Positions 16,165 through 24,587 are shown, counted from the first letter of the stretch. The stretch: 64,000 nucleotides of DNA from Pseudomonas marginalis (GCF_900105325.1 NZ_FNSU01000001.1:372001-436000); one strand, 5' to 3'. Numbers and translations: made by a program. The notes: generated by a model not told the origin, from the sequence alone.

Positions 16165-18894
16165 ATGACTGATCTGTCCCGAATCCAAGGGCCTGCCAGC
16201 CGGGTAATCCCGACCCTGGAAGGTCGCTTCTACAGGCCCCCGCTGCCTGATGGCTACGTGCTGCGCCCGCGCCTGTGTGAACGGCTGGGCGCCGGCCTGG
16301 AGGGGCGGTTGCTGCTGGTCTGCGCACCGGCCGGGTTCGGCAAGAGCTCGTTGGCGGTGGAGTTCTGCCAGGGCCTGCCGGCTCAGTGGCACAGCCTGTG
16401 GCTGGGCCTGAGCCCACGGGACAACGACCCAGGGCGTTTTCTTGAGCGCCTGCTCGAAGGGTTGCAGCACTACTTCCCGGCACTCGGCACCCAATCCCTG
16501 GGCTTGCTGAAAATGCGCCAGCGTCATCAACCCTTTGCGTTTGAAGAGTGGCTCGACGGCCTGCTCGATGAGCTGACCGTGCACCTGTCCACCCGTGCGC
16601 CATTATTACTGGTGCTGGATGACTACCATCTGGCCCAGGGACCGGTGCTGGACCGTTGCCTGCAATTTTTCCTCAACCATTTGCCCGATGGCCTGGTGGT
16701 GCTGGTCACCAGTCGCCAGCGCCCGGACTGGCATCTGGCGCGCTTGCGGTTGTCACGGCATTTGCTGGAGTTGCACGAGCAAGACCTGCGCCTGACCCAT
16801 GCCGAATCCCAGGCGTTGCTGGATCGCCACAGCAGTTCCTTGAGTGGTGAAGCCCTCGACAACCTCATCCGCCGCAGCGAAGGCTGGGTGGCCGGCCTGC
16901 GATTTTGGCTGCTGGCGGCTTCCGAAGCCGGCAATGAGGGCGCCTTGCCGCAAAGCCTGCACGGTGGGGAAGGGCTGATCCGCGACTACCTGCTGGAAGA
17001 AGTGATCGACTGCCTGCCTCCCGAAGTGCAGGCGTTCCTGTTCGACACCGCGCACCAGGAGCGTTTTTGCAGCGAGCTGTGCGATGCCGTGCGCGAAGCC
17101 CATGACAGCGCCGAGATCCTGCGCTACCTGCAAGCCCACCAAGTGTTCCTGGTGCCCCTGGACGAGCAGGGGCACTGGTACCGTTATCACCATTTGTTCT
17201 CCGACCTGCTGCGCACCCGCCGCGCGAGCAGCAATGTCTTGCCGGCCGCCAGCCTGCATCTGCGCGCGTGCCGCTGGTTCAACGCCCAGGGCTTGATCGA
17301 CGAGGCGGTGGAGCAGGCATTGCGCGCCGGGCACCTCGACGTGGCGGCCAACCTGGTGCAGAACCTGTCCGAAGAACAACTGCTGGCCGAGCAGAATGTC
17401 GGCATGTTGCTGCGCTGGAAAATGGACTTGCCCGACAGCCTGCTGATCAGCACGCCGCGCCTGATTGTGCTGTACAGCTGGGCGTTGGCACTGGCCTGCC
17501 AGTTGGATGCGGCGCAGGAGTTATCCGCGTACCTCAGTCGCTTCCTGCCGGCACCCTCGGCTACCGCACAGCGCTCGATGCTGGCCCAGTGGCTGGCGCT
17601 GAGCGGGATTATCGCCCGCGGTCGAGGTGACCGTGAATGGACGCAGCGCTATTGCAGCGAGGCGTTGGACAGCCTGCCGCAACGGCGTTACGGCCAGCGC
17701 CTGGTGTGTCTGTCGACCCTGTCCAACCTGGCCATCGCCGATGGCGATCTGTGGCGCGCCCGTGGCCTGAACCGCGAATCCCTGGAACTGGCGCAGCGGG
17801 TCGGCAACCCGCTGTTCGAAGCCCTGGCCCATTACGACCGTGCACGGGTGCTGCAGGCCCGTGGCGAAATCCTGCGCGCGCTCGATGAGGTGCGCCAGGG
17901 CCTGCAGCGCCTGCACGGCCTGGCACCGCAGCGACTGTATGCGGTGCGTGCGCGGCTGTCGCTTTACGAAGGCTATTTGCTGTTGATGCGCAACCAGCCC
18001 GAAACCGGCATTGCCCTCCTGCGCGCAGGCCTGGCCGAGGCGCGAGCCTGTCGCGATATCAGCGTGCTGATCGGCCATTGCGTGATCGCCAGCTTCGAAG
18101 GGCGGCGCCATGACTTTCCCAAAGCCTTCGCCGAACTCGCCGAAGCCGAGCGCCTGATGCATATCTGGGATGTGCCGCCGATCTACTACCTGGCGATGAT
18201 TACCCTGATCAAATGCGAACTGTGGCTGGCCCAAGGCCGCACCGACCTGGCGGATGCCTGGCTGACGCGCCTGGGGCAGACTTACCACGGCGAACAGGCC
18301 GCCGCTGCACCGGAATTCCACCCGCACTTGCCGCAACATATCGGGCTGCAACAAGCCGCCCTCGATGCCGTGCGCCATCAGCCCCAGGCGGCGCTGGAGC
18401 GGCTCGAAGCACTGGCGCAACAGGCCCACGACAGTGGGCGCCAGATGATTGCCCTGATGGCGCTGACCCAGCAGACCCAGTTGCTGCTCGAGTGCGGTCA
18501 GGAAACCAGGGCGCGGCCGGTGCTGGCCCAGGCGCTTGAGGCGGGCGCCGGGGGCGCGTTACAGCCGTTCCAGCGCTTGTTGGACGGGCATCCGGACTGG
18601 ATGCGTGAGCAATTGGGCAAGGACCCGCAAGGTGTGTTGCACCAGAGCCTGCTCGCGCTTCTCCCGGCGGTCGTGACGCCCGAGGTCACGACTGGCCACG
18701 AAACCCTGAGCACGCGCGAGCTGGCGGTCCTGCAACTGATCGCCCAAGGCTGCTCCAACCAGGAAATCAGCAACCAGCTGTTTATCTCCCTGCACACCGT
18801 CAAGACCCACGCCAGCCACATCAACAGCAAACTTGGGGTCGAGCGACGCACCCAGGCCGTGGCGCGAGCCAAGGCGATGGGCTTGCTGGCGTAA
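16165..18894 (+). CDS. MalT-like LuxR-family transcriptional activator (STAND ATPase)
   Basis: A 909-residue regulator. The N-terminus has a P-loop (CAPAGFGKSS, residues 53-62) and a Walker B (LLLVLDDYH). These are followed by a long helical TPR-like middle and a C-terminal LuxR HTH (LSTRELAVLQLIAQGCSNQE onward, ending HTVKTHASHINSKLGVERRT). This is the MalT architecture: ligand and ATP binding drive oligomerisation and activation. The start is uncertain; the ATG at 16165 (AAGAG eight bases upstream) is preferred over the ATG at 16132. It lies just after the AlkK-like/DUF1302/DUF1329 genes and is a natural candidate for their activator. Confidence 0.88.
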   Translation: MTDLSRIQGPASRVIPTLEGRFYRPPLPDGYVLRPRLCERLGAGLEGRLLLVCAPAGFGKSSLAVEFCQGLPAQWHSLWLGLSPRDNDPGRFLERLLEGLQHYFPALGTQSLGLLKMRQRHQPFAFEEWLDGLLDELTVHLSTRAPLLLVLDDYHLAQGPVLDRCLQFFLNHLPDGLVVLVTSRQRPDWHLARLRLSRHLLELHEQDLRLTHAESQALLDRHSSSLSGEALDNLIRRSEGWVAGLRFWLLAASEAGNEGALPQSLHGGEGLIRDYLLEEVIDCLPPEVQAFLFDTAHQERFCSELCDAVREAHDSAEILRYLQAHQVFLVPLDEQGHWYRYHHLFSDLLRTRRASSNVLPAASLHLRACRWFNAQGLIDEAVEQALRAGHLDVAANLVQNLSEEQLLAEQNVGMLLRWKMDLPDSLLISTPRLIVLYSWALALACQLDAAQELSAYLSRFLPAPSATAQRSMLAQWLALSGIIARGRGDREWTQRYCSEALDSLPQRRYGQRLVCLSTLSNLAIADGDLWRARGLNRESLELAQRVGNPLFEALAHYDRARVLQARGEILRALDEVRQGLQRLHGLAPQRLYAVRARLSLYEGYLLLMRNQPETGIALLRAGLAEARACRDISVLIGHCVIASFEGRRHDFPKAFAELAEAERLMHIWDVPPIYYLAMITLIKCELWLAQGRTDLADAWLTRLGQTYHGEQAAAAPEFHPHLPQHIGLQQAALDAVRHQPQAALERLEALAQQAHDSGRQMIALMALTQQTQLLLECGQETRARPVLAQALEAGAGGALQPFQRLLDGHPDWMREQLGKDPQGVLHQSLLALLPAVVTPEVTTGHETLSTRELAVLQLIAQGCSNQEISNQLFISLHTVKTHASHINSKLGVERRTQAVARAKAMGLLA

Positions 18895-18906
18895 GTGCCG
18901 GGCGGT

Positions 18907-19467
18907 TTACGGTGCCGGCGGGCACTGGCCGGTTGACCTGACGACCGCCTGGCTGACCTGCGCGGCAAAGCGCTTGAGATTGTTTTGATGGGCGAGCACC
19001 ACGTTGTCGATGCTCGGCCCGGCGGGCGACTGCAACGTGGTCCGGCAGGTCAGCGGTGGGCGCTCGGTGCCCCCGGCCGGGCGCAGGCGCCATTTGACGT
19101 CGAGCAGCGCGTACTGGCCGGGTACGGAGTCAAAGCGCTGCACTTCAAGACGCAACAACATCGATTGTCGAGGGTTGCTGTTGGCCAGTTGGTCCACCAG
19201 CGCACTCCTCAGCTCATCCGCGAGGCTCGCGGCCCACCACTGGGTTTCCAGGATCGCCACGCCACTGTCGCCCTGGCGGATCACAATCTGCGGTCGGTCG
19301 ACCTGGGGGGGAACGGTGATGCTTTCAATCCGGATGCTGCCCGCGTCCGCCCCAGTGGCCGTATTCCAGTGCGCCGGTGTCAGCGTATGAAAGGTAATCG
19401 GAGTACTGCTGCACGCCGCCAGCAACAGCAGCATGCCGACCACTGTGATTTTCAACGGAAACGTCAT
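18907..19467 (-). CDS. pqiC: PqiC-type lipoprotein (ABC-type transport auxiliary lipoprotein family)
   Basis: A 186-residue outer-membrane lipoprotein. The signal peptide after the ATG at 19467 ends in the lipobox LAAC (residues 18-21). The mature part contains ESITVPPQVDRPQIVIRQGD and ETQWWAASLADELRSAL, characteristic of the PqiC/YmbA family. In E. coli PqiC connects the PqiB tube to the outer membrane. GGAG lies eight bases before 19467; the earlier in-frame ATG at 19488 overlaps the pqiB stop but is less well placed relative to the signal peptide. Last gene of the operon. Confidence 0.87.
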   Translation of the reverse strand: MTFPLKITVVGMLLLLAACSSTPITFHTLTPAHWNTATGADAGSIRIESITVPPQVDRPQIVIRQGDSGVAILETQWWAASLADELRSALVDQLANSNPRQSMLLRLEVQRFDSVPGQYALLDVKWRLRPAGGTERPPLTCRTTLQSPAGPSIDNVVLAHQNNLKRFAAQVSQAVVRSTGQCPPAP

Positions 19468-19484
19468 GGCGTTTGCTCCAGGGG

Positions 19485-21140
19485 TCATTTGCGCGGTGGT
19501 CCTTGCAGGTCCAGGGGCGCGGCGTTGTCGGGACGGCCGCGAATCAGCGATTCCGGGTGACGGCCCAGGTAGTCCGACAGTTCGCGCAGGGAGCGCGACA
19601 TGCGCCCCAGTTCATCCAGGGTCTGGGTCAACTGCTCGCGCTGCGGTGAATCCTCGGCCAGGGTGGAACTGGCCGATTGCAGGGTCTTGCTCACGTCAGC
19701 CAGGGTGTTCTGCACGCCGGGCAGGGTCTTGGCATTGAATTGGGTCAGGCCTTTGCGCAGCTCGACCAGGTTGCTGTCGAGGTTGCCGGCAATACGTTCG
19801 ATCGGCAGTTGGTTGATCTTGTTGACGATGCTCTCGAGTTTTTCCTGCAGTTGCTCGAGGTTGCCGGGAATGGTTGGAATGCTGACCGGGCGCAGGCTGG
19901 GGTCAAATTTGACCTTCTCGGCTTTCGGGTAGAAGTCCAGCGCGATGTATAACTGGCCGGTCAACAGGTTGCCGCTGCGTGCCTGGGCGCGCAGGCCATT
20001 TTCGATGAACGAGCCGATCAGCCGTACGCCGGCGGCCTCATCGTTGGGGTCATGGTTCATGACCTTGAGCAGTTTGGTGTGGGCCTGTCCGAGCAACTGT
20101 GGATAGATCACGATACCGACGTTGAGTGGGAAGCTGCGTTTATTGGCATCGAAGTCGAGGTTGATCGATACCACTTTGCCAAACTCGACGCCGAGGAACT
20201 CCACCGGCGCCCCGACCTTGAGCCCGCGCAATGCCTGGTCGAAGCGCAGGGCCATGTATTGCCCCTCGCCATTGGGTGGGGCGAGGGCGCTGTCCTGGTC
20301 GTCGAAGAGCTCAAAGGTACGTGCCTCGTCGGCCGGTTTGTCGTTGGGGCTGTACGGCGGCGCCCGAAAGGCGATACCACCGACCAGCATGGACGAAAGC
20401 GATTCGGTCTTCAGCGCGAAGCCATTGGCGCCGACGCTCAGGTCAACCCCGCTGGCATTCCAGAAACGCGTGTTTTCGGTGACATAGGCATCATTGGGCG
20501 CATGCACGAACACCTCGACATTGACACCCTTGCCTTCGGCATCCAACTCGTAGGCCACCACCTGGCCGACCTCGATTTTGCGGTAGTACACCGGTGAGCC
20601 GATATCCAGCGAACCGAGGGTCTGCGTGTGCAGCGTGAAACGCTTGCCCGGTTCGCCGTAGGTGATGGGCGGCGGGTTTTCCAGGCCTTTGAACTGCTTG
20701 GCACGGGTCTCCGATTGGCCGATGTCGGCACCTATGTAGTCGCCGGAGAGCAGGGTGTCGATGCCGGATACGCCGCCGGCGCCGATACGCGGGCGTACCA
20801 CCCAGAACTGCGAATCGGCGCGGGTGAAGCTTTCGGCCTGCTTGGCCAGTTGAACCGTGGCGTTGACGCTTTTCTGGTCGTCGCTCAAGGCGACATCGGT
20901 CACCTGGCCGATCACCACGTTGCGGTACTTGACCTCGGTTTTGTTCGCGATCAGACCGCTGCCGGTCTTGAAATTGAGGGTGATGGTCGGGCCCTGTTGG
21001 AGGACGCTGTGTACCACCAGCGAAATCCCCACCAGCACCGCGACGATCGGCACGATCCACACCAGCGAAACGCTGAAGCGCCGTGTCTTGATTGCAGGCG
21101 ATCCTGGGGCTTGCGGGGTGTCAGTGGGATGTGACGTCAT
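19485..21140 (-). CDS. pqiB: PqiB, multi-MCE-domain lipid-transport protein
   Basis: A 551-residue protein with one N-terminal membrane anchor (residues 26-46, VSLVWIVPIVAVLVGISLVV). Three MCE domains follow, each starting with the family pattern (GPTITLNFKTGSGLIANKTE; GKRFTLHTQTLGSLDIGSPV; GQYMALRFDQALRGLKVGAP). The C-terminus is a long helical region, which in E. coli PqiB forms a tube spanning the periplasm for lipid transfer. Its start overlaps the end of the second pqiA gene by 20 bases. Confidence 0.92.
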   Translation of the reverse strand: MTSHPTDTPQAPGSPAIKTRRFSVSLVWIVPIVAVLVGISLVVHSVLQQGPTITLNFKTGSGLIANKTEVKYRNVVIGQVTDVALSDDQKSVNATVQLAKQAESFTRADSQFWVVRPRIGAGGVSGIDTLLSGDYIGADIGQSETRAKQFKGLENPPPITYGEPGKRFTLHTQTLGSLDIGSPVYYRKIEVGQVVAYELDAEGKGVNVEVFVHAPNDAYVTENTRFWNASGVDLSVGANGFALKTESLSSMLVGGIAFRAPPYSPNDKPADEARTFELFDDQDSALAPPNGEGQYMALRFDQALRGLKVGAPVEFLGVEFGKVVSINLDFDANKRSFPLNVGIVIYPQLLGQAHTKLLKVMNHDPNDEAAGVRLIGSFIENGLRAQARSGNLLTGQLYIALDFYPKAEKVKFDPSLRPVSIPTIPGNLEQLQEKLESIVNKINQLPIERIAGNLDSNLVELRKGLTQFNAKTLPGVQNTLADVSKTLQSASSTLAEDSPQREQLTQTLDELGRMSRSLRELSDYLGRHPESLIRGRPDNAAPLDLQGPPRK

Positions 21141-21765
21141 CCGCGGTCTCCTTGTTGTGTGGGGTTTCCCAGATCAGCCTCGGGTCGAAGCTCATGGCGG
21201 CCAGCATGGTAAACACCACCACCAGGCCGAAAAACAGGATACCCAGGCGCGGCTCGATGGTGCCCAGGGCCTGGAACTTCACCAGTGCGGCCACCAGCGC
21301 GACCACGATGACATCCAGCATCGACCAGTAGCCAATCAGTTCGACGAAGCGGAACAGCTTCGAACGTTCCTTGCGTGCCCAAAGGCTATTGCGCTGCACG
21401 GTGACCAGCAGCAGGGCCAGGGACACAAACTTGATGCCGGGCACTGCGATGCTGGCGATGAAAATAATCAGCGCAATGTCCCACGCGCCGTGCTGCCAGA
21501 ACTCCAACACCCCACTCATGATAGTACTGTCCGCCCCCGAGCCGAGCATGGTGGTGTTCATCACCGGCAGGAGATTGGCCGGCACATAGAACGCCAGCGC
21601 GGTGAGCATGTAGGCCCAGGTGCGCGTCAGGGAACTGACCTTGCGCCGGTGCAAGGGCGCGCCGCAGCGCTCGCATTCGTTCGGCCCGTCGCGCATGTCG
21701 CAGGACAATCCACAGCTGTGACAGAGGCACAGGCCGAGCTCGCTGGCCGTCGGCGGTGTGCTCAT
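21121..21765 (-). CDS. pqiA: PqiA-family inner-membrane protein (second half-size copy)
   Basis: A 214-residue inner-membrane protein with an N-terminal Cys-rich zinc-ribbon-like segment (CLCHSCGLSCD and CERCG). Four hydrophobic segments follow, with the PqiA blocks YVPANLLPVMNTTMLG and VELIGYWSMLDVIVVALVAA. The start ATG at 21765 overlaps the stop of the preceding pqiA gene (ATGA). E. coli PqiA carries both halves in one polypeptide; here they are two adjacent genes. Confidence 0.88.
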   Translation of the reverse strand: MSTPPTASELGLCLCHSCGLSCDMRDGPNECERCGAPLHRRKVSSLTRTWAYMLTALAFYVPANLLPVMNTTMLGSGADSTIMSGVLEFWQHGAWDIALIIFIASIAVPGIKFVSLALLLVTVQRNSLWARKERSKLFRFVELIGYWSMLDVIVVALVAALVKFQALGTIEPRLGILFFGLVVVFTMLAAMSFDPRLIWETPHNKETADDVTSH

Positions 21766-22352
21766 ACGCTGTCCCACAGGTCGCGCACATCACGCCCGGC
21801 AATGCGGATCAGCAACAGGCTGAGTACGGCCAGGGCAAACAGGCCGGTGCCGGGGATCACATCAAGCATGCCGGCCAGCTTGAACACCGCCACCATTGCC
21901 CCGAGCAGACACACCTCCAGCATGCTCCAGGGCCTGAGTGCCTCCAGCCAACGCATGCACAATCGGAACGCCGGTGAGCGCTTGCCCGCGAGGGCGAAGC
22001 TCAAGACCCACATCAGCAGCAGTAACTGGAACACTGGCGCGATGATGATGGAAATGGCCGCCACCAACGCGATAAACGTGATCGGCCCCAGGCTCAGCGC
22101 TACCACCGAGTCCCATAGCGTGGCGCTGCTTTTCAGGCCTTGCAGGCTGATACTCATCACGGGATAGAAATTGGCGAACGTCCACAGCACCGCAGCCGTC
22201 AGCGTCAGGGCGAGACGCTGTTGCACGGTCAGGCCGTTGTAGCGCTGGAGCACGCCTGCGCAACGTATGCAGTGGGCTTTTTGATGTTTGGCGAGCGTGA
22301 CTTTTTCGTACACACAGTCGCAGTGCTCGCAGATGATCAGTTGATTCGCCAT
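21762..22352 (-). CDS. pqiA: PqiA-family inner-membrane protein (first half-size copy)
   Basis: A 196-residue inner-membrane protein. The N-terminus has CEHCDCVYEK and HCIRC (two Cys pairs, rubredoxin-like). Four hydrophobic segments follow, with NFYPVMSISLQG and LRPWSMLEVCLLGAMVAVFK, the PqiA signatures. It is the first gene of the pqi operon and is divergent from the ancestral start of the MBL-fold gene at 22497, so the operon promoter lies in 22353-22496. In E. coli the operon responds to superoxide via SoxS; no such box is identified here. Confidence 0.88.
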   Translation of the reverse strand: MANQLIICEHCDCVYEKVTLAKHQKAHCIRCAGVLQRYNGLTVQQRLALTLTAAVLWTFANFYPVMSISLQGLKSSATLWDSVVALSLGPITFIALVAAISIIIAPVFQLLLLMWVLSFALAGKRSPAFRLCMRWLEALRPWSMLEVCLLGAMVAVFKLAGMLDVIPGTGLFALAVLSLLLIRIAGRDVRDLWDSV

Positions 22353-22515
22353 GGGGATCGCTCCAACGCGGCACGGTGGCGGGGGCCTGGGTTGTTTTTC
22401 GATGGCGTGGGCAAGCTTAGCAGTCGCTGCTCTTCAGGTCTGGCACCGCGTCAACCATACTGTGCGGAATATGCCATAGCGCCCGCAGGAGCATCGATGA
22501 ATATTGAAAAAGCCG

Positions 22516-22563
22516 CGCTGATCCGCGAAACCTTCCCGGTCGGCCCGTTGCAGTGCAACTGCA
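22516..22563 (+). repeat. left 48-bp direct repeat (att-like) of the island
   Basis: Begins CGCTGATCCGCGAAACCTTC and ends GTGCAACTGCA. It is identical to 24668-24715, and both copies are coding sequence of the MBL-fold protein (residues LIRETFPVGPLQCNC). The next base on each side differs between copies, so 48 bp is the exact length. Confidence 0.9.
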
Positions 22564-22574
22564 ATGACGAGTGA
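22564..22574 (+). repeat. left 11-bp inverted repeat of the island
   Basis: ATGACGAGTGA directly abuts the left direct repeat and is the exact inverse complement of TCACTCGTCAT at 24588-24598. It could be an element terminus or a recombinase core. Confidence 0.65.
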
Positions 22575-22625
22575 CTGGCCCTCACGTTGATCTACAGAGG
22601 ACCGGGTGGGTAATCCTCCTGCAGT

Positions 22626-22684
22626 GTTAACCACTTTTTTGACTTGTTAATCGCCATGGTTTACGGTGTAAAAAAGTGGTTAAC
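22626..22684. promoter_or_regulatory. putative promoter bracketed by a perfect 15-bp inverted repeat (operator of the AbiE-like operon)
   Basis: GTTAACCACTTTTTT at 22626-22640 is the exact inverse complement of AAAAAAGTGGTTAAC at 22670-22684, with 29 bp between them. A TTGACT -35-like box (22639-22644) lies 17 bp before a weak TACGGT -10-like box (22662-22667), so the arms flank the promoter. The right arm ends 13 bases before the start codon of the first gene. AbiEi-type antitoxins autoregulate by binding inverted repeats; that reading is inference. Confidence 0.6.
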
Positions 22685-22697
22685 AAGGTGGCGTGAA

Positions 22698-23729
22698 ATG
22701 CCGGTTTTACTGGATGATATCAAGGGTTACCTCGAATCCACTGTGGGCTTGGAAGCGCACCTTCAAGCAGCCTCAGGCCTGAAGGTTCCCTTTCATATCA
22801 AGGATGCCTACAAACTCGTCTATCTGGCCCTTATGGTCGGGCCGAAGGCGAAACAAACGCTACCGATGCTCCTACTGCTTCCAGTGGAAAATAAGTACCC
22901 GGGATCTGTAACGCTTGGGAAGCACATCGCTCAGGTACAAAAAACCACGGACAAGGTGGTTGTGTACGTATGCCAGTCACTGTCGGTGCCGGAGCGGCGT
23001 AGCCTGATCGCCAACAACATCAATTTCATCCAGCCTGGCTATCAGATGTTCATCCCAGAGTTGGCGATGGACCTGCGCGAGACCGTTCGGACGCGCCGAA
23101 ACGAGGAAGACGTTTCAGCCCTTCTTCCTGCTGCACAAGCGATGGTCTTGGCTCGCCTGTATGAGGGATGGGACAGCGATACGATCTTCAACTCCAACGG
23201 CATCATGAACGGTTTCAAATACAGCCGCGTCACACTTGCCAAAGTGATCGATCAGTTGCTGAAGCTGGGCATCGTCCATCCTGCACAAAGTCAGGGGTTC
23301 AAAAATTGCTATTCGTTCGGTGCACCTCCGGCCAGCGTCTTCAAAAATGCTCGCCCCTTTATGCGCTCTCCCGTTAAACGGAAGGTTGCGATCGACCGAG
23401 TGCTTCATACAGGCGGCGGCGTATTTCTCGCGGGCGAGACCGCTCTGGCCAAATGCACGATGCTGGCGGGTCCCATACAACCGGTTTTTGGAATGACCAA
23501 AAAGCAGTTCGACGACATGGTCCAGGAACTGGCATTCAAGGTAACCGACTCGGTTGATGAGATCCGGGCATGGGTGGAGATATGGTCTTATCGAAGCCTA
23601 AAGGAAGGAAAAAACATCGCAGATGAAGCGTCATTGCTTCTGAGCTTGGAAAACGTCCCGGACGAACGTGTCCAGTTGGCTTTAGATGAACTTAAGGAGG
23701 CAGTGACTTGGCTGAAATCAGAGGACTAG
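22698..23729 (+). CDS. putative winged-helix regulator/antitoxin (AbiEi-like) of a nucleotidyltransferase toxin-antitoxin pair
   Basis: A 343-residue soluble protein. The start at 22698 (MPVLLDDIKGYLEST) is chosen because AAGGTGG lies 6-7 bases upstream; the open frame extends upstream through the operator, where initiation is unlikely. The segment RSLIANNINFIQPGYQMFIP is followed by a MarR-like winged-helix region (about residues 145-200: LPAAQAMVLARLYEG, then YSRVTLAKVIDQLLKLGIVH). The C-terminal third is unassigned. Gene order, overlap and the partner's family suggest an AbiEi-type antitoxin, but I do not see a classical AbiEi match; the family call rests mainly on context. GC is lower than that of the flanking genes. 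Confidence 0.6.
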   Translation: MPVLLDDIKGYLESTVGLEAHLQAASGLKVPFHIKDAYKLVYLALMVGPKAKQTLPMLLLLPVENKYPGSVTLGKHIAQVQKTTDKVVVYVCQSLSVPERRSLIANNINFIQPGYQMFIPELAMDLRETVRTRRNEEDVSALLPAAQAMVLARLYEGWDSDTIFNSNGIMNGFKYSRVTLAKVIDQLLKLGIVHPAQSQGFKNCYSFGAPPASVFKNARPFMRSPVKRKVAIDRVLHTGGGVFLAGETALAKCTMLAGPIQPVFGMTKKQFDDMVQELAFKVTDSVDEIRAWVEIWSYRSLKEGKNIADEASLLLSLENVPDERVQLALDELKEAVTWLKSED

Positions 23730-24487
23730 ACGTATTCGGACAACACTTCAGCGATTTTCGTGATCAGTATGTGCTGATTGGCGGTGTTGCCTCCTGGCTC
23801 ACGATGGATGCGGCGGGCCAATCGTTCCGCGCAACCAAGGATCTCGATATCGTGCTGGTTATCGAAGCGCTCAATGCCGAGTTTGCCGGGGCGTTCTGGG
23901 CCTTCATACGTGCCGGACGGTACGCCATCCGGCAGGTTGGTGGGATTGACGGTCAGCGGCCTGTTTTCTATCGGTTCCAGCACCCCGAGGACGAGGCCTA
24001 TCCCGTCCAGATCGAATTGTTCTCGCGTGCTCCCGAGGGTGTCGCGCTCCCGGCGGACGCGACGCTGACCCCTATTCCTACAGACGAATCGGTATCAAGC
24101 CTGTCCGCCATCTTGCTCGATGACCCCTACTACCATTTCCTCCTTGAGGGCCGGCAGCGCAATGACGTTCTGACCTTCATCGGCGCCGACCGGCTGATCC
24201 CACTCAAGGCGCACGCTTGGCTCAATTTGTCAGCGCGAAAGGAGGCTGGCGAACAGGTCGACAGCAAGAACCTCAAAAAACATCGAAATGACGTACTGAA
24301 TCTGAGCGGCCAATTGACGGATGACCCCATCAACCTGCCGGAAAGCATTCAGACCGACATGAGGGCGTTTCTGGCGCTCTTGGCGAACGAAGAGATCGAT
24401 CTCAAGTCCATCGGACTGAAAGGCGCCCTGGGGGACTATATCGAGCGTCTTACATTGAGCTTCGGATTACAGCCACCAATCCAATAG
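23708..24487 (+). CDS. AbiEii/MNT-like nucleotidyltransferase, probable toxin
   Basis: A 259-residue protein with the nucleotidyltransferase-fold signature: GGVASW at residues 25-30 followed by TKDLDIVL, giving the metal-binding Asp45 and Asp47. A later acidic position is in VQIELFS (Glu103). A lysine motif DRLIPLKAHAWLNL (Lys167) and KKHRNDVLNL (Lys191, Asp195) match the order of AbiEii motifs III and IV. It starts with TTG, overlaps the partner gene by 22 bases and has AGGAGG seven bases upstream, so translation is probably coupled. Relatives act as nucleotide-transferring toxins in type IV/AbiE toxin-antitoxin phage defence. Activity here is not proven. Confidence 0.75.
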   Translation: MAEIRGLDVFGQHFSDFRDQYVLIGGVASWLTMDAAGQSFRATKDLDIVLVIEALNAEFAGAFWAFIRAGRYAIRQVGGIDGQRPVFYRFQHPEDEAYPVQIELFSRAPEGVALPADATLTPIPTDESVSSLSAILLDDPYYHFLLEGRQRNDVLTFIGADRLIPLKAHAWLNLSARKEAGEQVDSKNLKKHRNDVLNLSGQLTDDPINLPESIQTDMRAFLALLANEEIDLKSIGLKGALGDYIERLTLSFGLQPPIQ

Positions 24488-24587
24488 GAACACATTCTGA
24501 AAAACTGTCAGCCAACGATCATGACCGCGAGCACATGAACGCATTCCTCGGGCATGCGCTCGATGCTTACAAACAAAGCAGGTGACA

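Larger units (their letters stand above)
22497..22574 (+). pseudogene. truncated 5' end of the MBL-fold hydrolase gene (25 codons)
   Basis: Reads MNIEKAALIRETFPVGPLQC, then NCNDE and a stop. The first 22 residues match the start of the intact metallo-beta-lactamase-fold protein encoded at 24649 (MEAEKPTLIRETFPVGPLQC). It has its own good ribosome binding site (CAGGAG) and upstream region. The reading frame is interrupted exactly where the 48-bp repeat ends and the inserted DNA begins. This is what remains of the ancestral start of that gene. Confidence 0.85.

Noticed and set aside
22434..22634. A 66-codon minus-strand frame across the island's left junction
   Set aside because: It is antisense to the MBL stub and repeat; no independent support.
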